DNA of 64,000 bases from Anniella stebbinsi (taxonomy: Eukaryota; Chordata; Lepidosauria; Squamata; Anniellidae), in NCBI GenBank assembly GCA_029215795.1, contig JARDYH010000003.1, forward strand, positions 100,658,609-100,722,608. Direction: 5' to 3'. A program made the translations under genes and the position numbers. How positions within the stretch are numbered: position 1 is the first letter of the stretch; the number at the start of each line of letters is the position of its first letter. Under the pieces are notes generated by a model. The model did no database searches. It was not told the origin of the DNA and saw only the letters and a program-made list of their open reading frames with translations. Below, one piece after another: positions 57,800 through 64,000 of this stretch.

Positions 57800-58140
57800 G
57801 GACCCCATTTGTTTATTTATTTATTTATTTATTGCATTTGTATACCGCCCCATAGCCGAAGCTCTCTGGGTGGTTTACATAGGATTAAAACAATTAAAAT
57901 CAATATACAAAAGTTATAACAGCAAAAGCATACAATATACACATACATTTAAAACCACTGTAATAACTTTTAAAAGCTGTAAGCCAGGCTCCTCAGATAT
58001 TGCCAAATGCCTGAGAGAAGAGGAAAGTCTTGACCTGGCGCCAAAAAGATAGCAATGTTGGCGCCAGGCGGGCCTCGTCAGGGAGATCGTTCCACAATTG
58101 GGGGACCACCACAGAGAAGGCCCTCTCTCTTGTTGCAGAA
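57800..58140 (-). mobile_element. L2 3' fragment
   Basis: Reverse complement of the L2 3' end: TTTATTTATTTATTTATTGCA, ACCGCCCCATAGCCGAAGC, and the coding block for LWNDLPDEARLAPTLLSFRRQ ending at 58137. It matches the family at 4551-5798 closely. Confidence 0.85.
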
Positions 58141-58479
58141 AGTTATGACTTCAGGCATGATAGTATGGGTCCAAGAGCATTTCGCCATGCATGGCTTTCT
58201 AAAGATTCTGCTTAGTTAGCACAGTCTGCTGTTTTGAAAGAACCTGTGTATCATTATTGCATCCTATTTCCCCAGTTAATCGTATGAGAGGGAACGGCAC
58301 ATTCATAACCAAAGTTTGTACCAAGTACAAAGACTTCTATGGAGCTTCAAGAGAGTACTCAAAAAGTGGATGGCATAGTGGTTTACATGAAGATGTTTCT
58401 AACTTCCTTTCTGTCATGAACAAGAAAAAAGTGTCAATTGAACAGTAACATCATAAATCATATGCAAGAGCTACATAGC

Positions 58480-58998
58480 CACCTCCAGTATCAAAGGTAG
58501 TAAGCTTATGTACACCAGTTGCTGGGGAACACTGACAGGAGAGTGCTGTTGCACTCATGTCCTGCTTGTGGGTTTCCCATCAACAACTGGTTGGCCAGAA
58601 CAGAGTGCTGGACTAAATGGACTCTTGGGGTGCCTCTACAAGAGCGATTTAAAGCTCTTTCAAGGTGCATTAAAATTTGACCTCTACAAGAGCGGAGCGC
58701 AAATCAGGGGTCGAGGCGCCTTTTCTATGCGATTGCGCGTTAAATAGCAAGTTTTAATTTACCGCGGCCGTTAAAGCACCTTATGACCATGTAAACAAGC
58801 GATTCTCTGCATTAAACACCTCTAAAGCATGTTTCATACAACTGGTAAGGCAACCTGTTATGCGCTTAACTGCCTCTCACGTATAGTGATTTGCTGTAAA
58901 AGCGATTGCGAGAAGATGCGCATAATCAGACAACCAGGCATCAAACCGAATTCTTGTAGAGGGGACCTTGGTCTGATCCAGCATGGCTCTTTATGTTC
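58480..58998 (+). repeat. Common squamate interspersed repeat, split
   Basis: Left part CAGTTGCTGGGGAACACTGA, CTTGTGGGTTTCCCATCAAC and GAGTGCTGGACTAAATGGAC; right part CCTTGGTCTGATCCAGCATG and TTATGTTCTTATG. The inner 58629-58963 is a later insertion. An antisense fragment of the same repeat lies at 37697-37792. Confidence 0.7.
58629..58963. mobile_element. DNA element, GGTGCCTCTACAAGAG end (about 335 bp)
   Basis: CCTCTACAAGAGCG near the left end pairs with CTTGTAGAGG at the right. The flanks are GACTCTTGG and GACCTTGG, a likely 8-bp duplication with changes. Removing it restores GGAC-CTTGGTCTGATCC of the host repeat. CpG-rich interior (GCGCGTTAAAT, CCGCGGCCG). Probably hAT-like. Confidence 0.65.
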
Positions 58999-59112
58999 TT
59001 ATGTTTTTACAGGAAAATAAACAGAAGCTGTACTCCATAATATCAACCATTGTGTATTGTGAGTCATATGACCTTGCTCTTTGTAGTAACACCAAATCCA
59101 CAGGTTACACAG

Positions 59113-59560
59113 AAGCATAGAATCATAGAATAGTAGAGTTGGAAGGGGCCTATGATGCCATCGAGTCCAACCCCCTGCTCAATTCAGGAATCCACCTTAA
59201 AGCATCCCTGACAGATGATTGTCCAGCTGCCTCTTGAATGCCTCTAATGTGGGAGAGCCCACCACCTCCCTAGGTAATTGGTTCCATTGTCGTATTGCTC
59301 TAACAGTCAGGAAGTTTTTCCTGATGTCCAGCCGGAATCTGGCTTCCTGTAACTTGAGCCCATTATTCCGTGTCCTACATTCTGGGTTGATCGAGAAGAG
59401 ATCCTTGCCCTCCTCTGTGTGACAACCTTTCAAGTATTTGAAGAGTGCTATCATGTCTCCCCTCAATCTTCTCTTCTCCAGGCTAAACATGCCCAGTTCT
59501 TTCAATCTCTCCTCATAGAGCTTTGTTCTTTTACAGTTTACATTTACATAGATCTTTTAC
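59113..59560 (-). mobile_element. CR1-derived short element with non-CR1 head, copy 2
   Basis: The CR1 3' end is at 59117 (AGAATCATAGAATAG on plus). Coding blocks follow ([16 protein letters not shown] up to [10 protein letters not shown]) and the junction is at about 59520-59540, where 21 bases match copy 1 exactly, including the head TAAACTGTAAAAG. The variant [14 protein letters not shown] is shared with copy 1. A second head unit (CTGTAAAAGATC) lies at about 59551. Confidence 0.75.
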
Positions 59561-59929
59561 AGTTTTGTGTTGAGGCAGGGCATGAAAGTTTTTTTTTAAT
59601 GGAAACTGGGGCAAGCAATCCTAAGTACAAATCTGTAAGAAAACAGTATGAGTTTAAAAACTTGTGTGGCAAATTTTGAGGGAAGCTATTGTTGTGAAGG
59701 TTAACACTTGATAGTCTCAGTTTTAGCAAATGAAACAGAATATATTTCTGGTATAGAACAACCATCTCTAGGTCTAAGATTTGTGTAAGAAAGTGATGGG
59801 AATGCATCTGTACAAAAGGAATTCCTTGGGTTCATTTCAATCTCAGATCAAACTGCAGTGGGCATAGTCAACACAATTGTGTCTGCTTGTTCTGATTTTG
59901 GACTAGATTTCAACAAGTTAGTTGGATGG

Positions 59930-60565
59930 TTGTTCAACCATGGCAGGAAAACAAGGTGGGGTTAAAACACAAATCAGGGCACTTTGTCCTCAGACAACCC
60001 TTGTCCACTGCACACTTGGTTCACACAATTCACTAACCCATCCAGTGTGGGTTATTGTTCAACTGTGAGTTATCGGCTGAATTCTGACTACACAATAAGC
60101 AACTGTGGGGGGGGGGGGGAAACAATCGTCAATTGTATTGACTATTGTCTCGTCTGAATGCTGCCATAGTCAACTCAGCACTGATCCTAATCCACACCAC
60201 AGTTGATTATTTTATTACCATGTTGTGTGGTGAGTACCCCCTAGAGGAACAACTATAAAGTTGATTATTACCCCACCACTGACTATCGTGTTGTCCGAAT
60301 TCAGCCAGTATGATGTCTGAATGCAGCAAATGTTCCTCAGGGTGGATTATCATGTTGTCTAAACACAGTGCTTTTTCCACATTGTGGGTTATCGTGTTGT
60401 CTGAACACAGTGCGTTTTCGCAGGGTTGCTTGTTAACCATGCAGTATGGTTTGTTATCCATTCCGAATGACTCAAGGTGGCTTGTTCAAAAAAATAAACC
60501 ACACTGCATGGTTAACAAGCAGCGCTGCATTCAGAGAACATGATATCCCATGGTGGGTTAGCATG
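59930..60565. repeat. MITE cluster (GGCTG-terminus family) with foldback
   Basis: 60075-60306 has ends GGCTGAATTCTGACTACAC and GTGTTGTCCGAATTCAGCC (20 of 23 bases match), the family of 46748-47283. To the right, GCTTGTTAACCATGCAGTAT (60428-60452) pairs with 60496-60520 at 24 of 25 bases. Repeats of TTATCGTGTTGTCTGAACAC surround both. Probably nested or partial copies. Confidence 0.6.
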
Positions 60566-60599
60566 TTGTGTGAATCTGGCTTTAGACTAAATCTCACTG

Positions 60600-61660
60600 T
60601 AAATGATGTGAACAGTGTAAGTGATGTGCAAAATACAGTTGGCACAATTAAAGCCATCATAAAAAAAATCTGTGAGAGGATCCAAAAACATTATCTAATA
60701 CCCAATATATCAATGCTATGTGAAACATGGTGGACTCGAAAATATGAGAGTGTTTGCAGAAAATTACAAAAGTACTGTCTCACAACTGGAACAATTAGCA
60801 GGATCAAGCAACACCAAGACAAGACAACTTTCATACCAACTGTTGTGTGCATCACAGATATCAACTTTGGTCTTGTGGTCATATGGTCCTGTGATCATAA
60901 GCAAATATTCTATGCTAGAACCAGTCACACAAGCTCTGCAAACTGTGAACTTAATTGTAAGGTAATAAAAGCACATATATAAAAGTTACTGAAATAATGG
61001 AACAACATAAGGAAGCTATCTTTAGCATAACAACAGACAAGTGTAAGAAACTGGCGGATTAAATAGATGCAGAACTTAAAGCACCTAGACAAACCATACA
61101 ACAGAAAAACTGTCCTGATCATCCCAACCAATCCATAGAAGAGTTCTCCACCTGCATTCCCTATTTGGATTCACTTATTACCTCACTGAGGACTCGTTTC
61201 AGCAATTAAACAAATCTGCTTACAGTTTGCTAAAACTACATCCATCTCAGATGTAGCACACTGAAGAAAAAGTCTTTCATAACCATGTCAATTACATTCA
61301 GGAACTTTACCAATCTGAAAATTTTGGGGATGAATCTGTTAGTTGGTATGAGTTGTAGGAAAAAAAAGACATACCAAAGAAGCACAACCATCATTGTGTG
61401 ACGTATGCAACATGACCCTTACTGAATACTGGACCACACCAAAGTTTCCTGCTTTTAAAATGGCCACCCTTGCAGCACTTTAACTCTCTCAGTTACAACT
61501 TGCACAACTGAACAATCCTTTAGCACTTTGAGCAGGGGAATACTCGCTACATTTGACAATGAGTGAAGATCGGTTGTCTGGCTTGTGTTTGTCCATAGAG
61601 AAAAGCTGAAGACCTATTCCATGGAAAACTGCATAAAAGAAGTTATTGATCATTTTGGCC
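60600..61660 (+). pseudogene. Decayed hAT-superfamily transposase
   Basis: Several plus-strand frames together show a hAT transposase C-terminal half. SMLCETWWTRKYESV lies at about 60712, where SxCETRWxxR is usual. An ALQTVN block is at about 60930. IPYLDSLIT lies at about 61160. Pieces resembling the C-terminal dimerisation domain follow: SVTTCTTEQSFSTL at 61492-61533, then MSEDRLSGLCLS at 61559-61595. At least four frameshifts or stops, so non-functional. Closest type as I read it: the hAT proteins related to vertebrate ZMYM/THAP-linked genes. It could have mobilised some of the hAT MITEs here in the past. Confidence 0.65.
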
Positions 61661-62189
61661 AAGACCCTCGAAGACTACAGTTTTTGTTTAAAGAATTATT
61701 CACTTTGTATTACATTTTCCTTTGTGTTATGGACACAGAAGCATTAACAAAAAAGTGTGACTGGTTCCAGATCTTAAGTCTGGCATTCATCACAGCCAAG
61801 GCAGATCCTGTATAAAAGGTATGAAATTCAGCCTAATGGGGTTTTAATTTGGTATACAGTCCTACAGTATTGTTCAATGGACAAATTGAAGCTATGTATC
61901 TTTCTTTTGACTAACTCTGTTACTGTTAAATGGACAAACAAAGCAATTTGATTGTAGTTAGTTCTGAAATGTATAATCCCATGTACAATACAGGAAATCA
62001 CCAACAGGCAGAGTCCACCATTGTTTCTCATGGCTTCTCTTCAGCACCATGTAAATGTGTACAGGGTTCATTTGCATAAAGACTGCAAATAGTAATGTTA
62101 ACAACCTGTAATTATAAGTCACAGACCTTGCCCACCCCCTAGAAATATTTCTGCGGACACCCATACTAGGATGCTTTCTTTTTTACTCA
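61661..62189. other. No feature seen
   Basis: AT-rich DNA after the transposase remnant; no terminal repeat identified. Confidence 0.35.
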
Positions 62190-62269
62190 GAAGTAAGCTC
62201 ATGGGATAACATAAGGATCAGGACCCTAGAGTGGTGGTGGGTAGGAGGTTTTAATGATTTTCCCTATGC

Positions 62270-62589
62270 TAGGCTGACCAGATAAAATCCAGGTCAGGGC
62301 TCATGTAACTTTAACAGTTATAAAGAAAAGGGAATTTCAGCCAGTGTCATTTATATGCAATTAGTTCCTGGTGATATTCCCTCTTCATCACAACAGTTAA
62401 AGTTGCAGGGGCCCTGCCTTCTTTTGTATATGGTCACTCTAGTATAGTGCCTGCAACTTTAACTGTTGTGATGAAGAGGGAATTTCACCAGGAACTAATT
62501 GCATACAAATGACACTGGCTGAAATTCCCTTTTCTCTACAACTGTTAAAGTTACATGAGCCCTGACCTGGATTTTATCTGGTCACCCTA
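62270..62589. mobile_element. hAT-type MITE, double palindrome (320 bp)
   Basis: Ends TAGGCTGACCAGATAAAATC and GATTTTATCTGGTCACCCTA, with a perfect 8-bp duplication CCCTATGC at 62262-62269 and 62590-62597. Same length and structure as 44847-45166; only scattered substitutions separate them. Confidence 0.93.
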
Positions 62590-62678
62590 CCCTATGCCTT
62601 CAATTTCCATTACAACTGGATGCTTTCCTGCCAATGTAAACTGGAGGCACTGATGGCCTGATCCAGATTGGAACGTGT

Positions 62679-62966
62679 GTGTGTGTGTGTGAAAAGATTA
62701 AAGTCTAGGGTCCTAATCCATGTGGTAACATGTACTCTCATCTTGTGAGGTCACATTCTATAGATAAAGGAATAGGCATTGCACACTAAAGCCCTCTGAT
62801 ATAGAAATCCTGAAAACCTTAGAGTACTGACAACATTCTAGTTTCAGAGATAAAGTCAGCAAGCCTACCATATTTCTAGAGGAATCCTTAAAATCTGGAC
62901 TCTGCCACAAATTACTTTCTGTGTTGTCATATACTCTAGAGAAATTGGTGTGTGTGTGTGTGTGTT
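62679..62966 (+). repeat. Two (GT)n microsatellites
   Basis: GT runs at about 62677-62692 and 62948-62966, with unremarkable DNA between. Confidence 0.8.
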
Positions 62967-62998
62967 TCTGTGTAAGAGAGAGGGAGCAGAGGGAGTAG

Positions 62999-63070
62999 AG
63001 TAATCCCATGGGTGTACTACTGAATTTAGTGGGACTTACTCCCATGTAAGTATGCACAGGATTGAAGCCC
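62999..63070. repeat. Short palindromic MITE
   Basis: AGTAATCCCATGGGTG, AGTGGGACTTACTCCCATG and CACAGGATTGAAGCC match the right half of the family at 6471-6559. Confidence 0.55.
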
Positions 63071-63072
<2 letters not shown>

Positions 63073-63118
<46 letters not shown>

Positions 63119-64000
63119 TTTATTTCTTACCCGCCTCTCCGTCTGGATCGAGGCGGGGAGCAACAACATGATAAAATACATAAAACTGATTAAAACATGA
63201 CACATATTATTAAAACTGCATAAAAAATCCTAAAACATCCTAAAAACATCCTTAAAACATTCTAAAATTCCACTGGATATGCCTGTCGAACAGTCTTTAT
63301 AGCTTTCTTAAATTCTAAAAGACTGTTAAGTTGACGAGTCTCCTCCGGCAGGTCATTCCACAGTCTGGGAGCGGCAGAAGAGAAGGTCCTCTGGGTAACG
63401 GTTGTCAGCCTAGTCTTGGCCGACTGCAGTAAGTTCTTCCCAGAGGAACTGAGCGTGCAGGGCGGATTGTATGGGAGAAGGCGATCCCGCAGGTAACCTG
63501 GACCCAAACCATGTAGGGCTTTAAAGGTAATAACCAACACTTTATACTTCGTCCGGAAACTAATTGGCAGCCAGTGGAGCGATTTTAAAGCTGGCGTAAT
63601 ATGGTCACCCCTAGATGTACTGGTGACCAACCTGGCTGCCATATTTTGAACTAGTTGAAGTTTCCGGACTAGGCATAGAGGTAGCCCTATGTACAGCTCA
63701 TTGCAGAAGTCGAGCTTCGAAGTTACCAGCGCGTGCACTACCATCTTTAGGTCTTCCAACTCTAGGAAGGGGCGCAGCTGGCGTATCAGCCGAAGCTGAT
63801 AGTAGGCACTCCTGGCCGTCGTATCTATCTGGGCTGTCATTTGGAGCGACGGATCCAGGAGCACCCCCAAGCTGCGAACACAGTCTTTCAGGGGGAGTGT
63901 AACCCCATCCAGAACCGGTTGACACACCTCCAAACCCAGGTTGCGGCCTTTGACAGCAAGCACCTCCGTCTTGTCTGGATTCAGCTTCAGTTTGTTTTTC
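63073..64000 (-). mobile_element. L2-type LINE running off the right edge
   Basis: On the plus strand it starts with (TAA)n (63073-63115) and the hairpin CCCGCCTCTCC...GAGGCGGGG (63130-63160). The minus-strand 3' UTR and RT coding end follow. The reading frame is open to the window edge, so the 5' part must lie beyond 64000. This is the family whose 3' tails lie at 8.2, 41.6 and 57.5 kb. Confidence 0.9.
63262..63999 (-). CDS. L2 reverse transcriptase C-terminal part, open
   Basis: At least 233 codons without a stop on the minus strand, continuing off the edge; the sequence at the edge reads KLKLNPDKTEVLAVKG. Blocks: PLKDCVRSLGVLLDPSL, TTARSAYYQLRLIRQLRP, ALVTSKLDFCNELYIGLP, LHWLPISFRTKYKVL, KALHGLGPGYLRDRL and LWNDLPEETRQLNSL, ending YPVEF. 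The homologous frame at 4554-5591 is about as long. The absence of lesions makes this the youngest-looking LINE in the window, though its RT palm and endonuclease are not visible. Confidence 0.85.
   Translation of the reverse strand, partial: KNKLKLNPDKTEVLAVKGRNLGLEVCQPVLDGVTLPLKDCVRSLGVLLDPSLQMTAQIDTTARSAYYQLRLIRQLRPFLELEDLKMVVHALVTSKLDFCNELYIGLPLCLVRKLQLVQNMAARLVTSTSRGDHITPALKSLHWLPISFRTKYKVLVITFKALHGLGPGYLRDRLLPYNPPCTLSSSGKNLLQSAKTRLTTVTQRTFSSAAPRLWNDLPEETRQLNSLLEFKKAIKTVRQAYPVEF

Noticed and set aside
57418..57855. 145-codon frame with poly-Met
   Set aside because: The Met run is the (GAT)n microsatellite read as ATG; the rest has no signature.
58030..58215. 61-codon frame MTWRQKDSNVGARRAS
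   Set aside because: It is the antisense of L2 coding sequence; the same antisense peptide appears opposite the L2 at 5315-5554.
14565..64000. First TSPAN9 coding exon
   Set aside because: I looked for a short minus-strand exon with the tetraspanin N-terminal Cys-rich block and TM1 and saw no convincing candidate with a donor site.

Overview
This is vertebrate nuclear DNA, most likely from a squamate reptile (lizard or snake). That reading rests on the mixture of repeats: CR1 and several L2-type LINEs, an L1, Penelope-like elements, a DIRS retroelement, a Helitron, tRNA-derived SINEs and many short hAT-like elements. The species cannot be named from the sequence. Bacterial features (operons, ribosome binding sites, CRISPR) are absent.

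The only host gene I can support is a tetraspanin, closest to TSPAN9, on the minus strand. Five coding exons are visible at 14373-14564, 13175-13249, 11749-11850, 10708-10845 and 617-700. All five are in phase 0 with consensus splice sites and together give 197 codons with no lesion. The first coding exon (about 21 codons) should lie to the right of 14564 and the last (about 23 codons) to the left of 617. I found neither. If the first exon is beyond the window, everything from 14565 to 64000 is a single TSPAN9 intron.

The rest is a stratigraphy of mobile elements. 1.7-5.8 kb: 5'-truncated L1 followed directly by an L2. 15.6-16.8 kb: CR1 pieces. 20.2-21.9 kb: GC-rich hAT-type element and a solo LTR. 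24.2-27.7 kb: internally deleted CR1 carrying two hAT-type insertions. 27.9-29.5 kb: L2. 33.0-35.2 kb: Penelope-like element broken by two hAT-type insertions. 36.1-39.8 kb: CR1 and a second Penelope-like copy. 43.5-51.5 kb: Helitron complex with a nested DIRS element, itself broken by an inverted-repeat element and a telomere-repeat insertion. 52-64 kb: more CR1 and L2, MITEs, a decayed hAT transposase gene, and a largely open L2 running off the right edge.

The most interesting layer is the non-autonomous hAT-like elements, six of which have clear 8-bp target duplications. Two families with different termini share a GC-rich palindromic cassette (20492-20681 and 34413-34575), bounded at both ends by GGTAAG pointing outward. 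One copy has a CRE-like TGACGTCA at its exact centre and a perfect splice-donor consensus at its end. Other leads are a Helitron with five ZNF143/THAP11-like promoter motifs, a CR1-derived short element with a recurrent non-CR1 head, and (TTAGGG)3 inserted into a DIRS gag gene.
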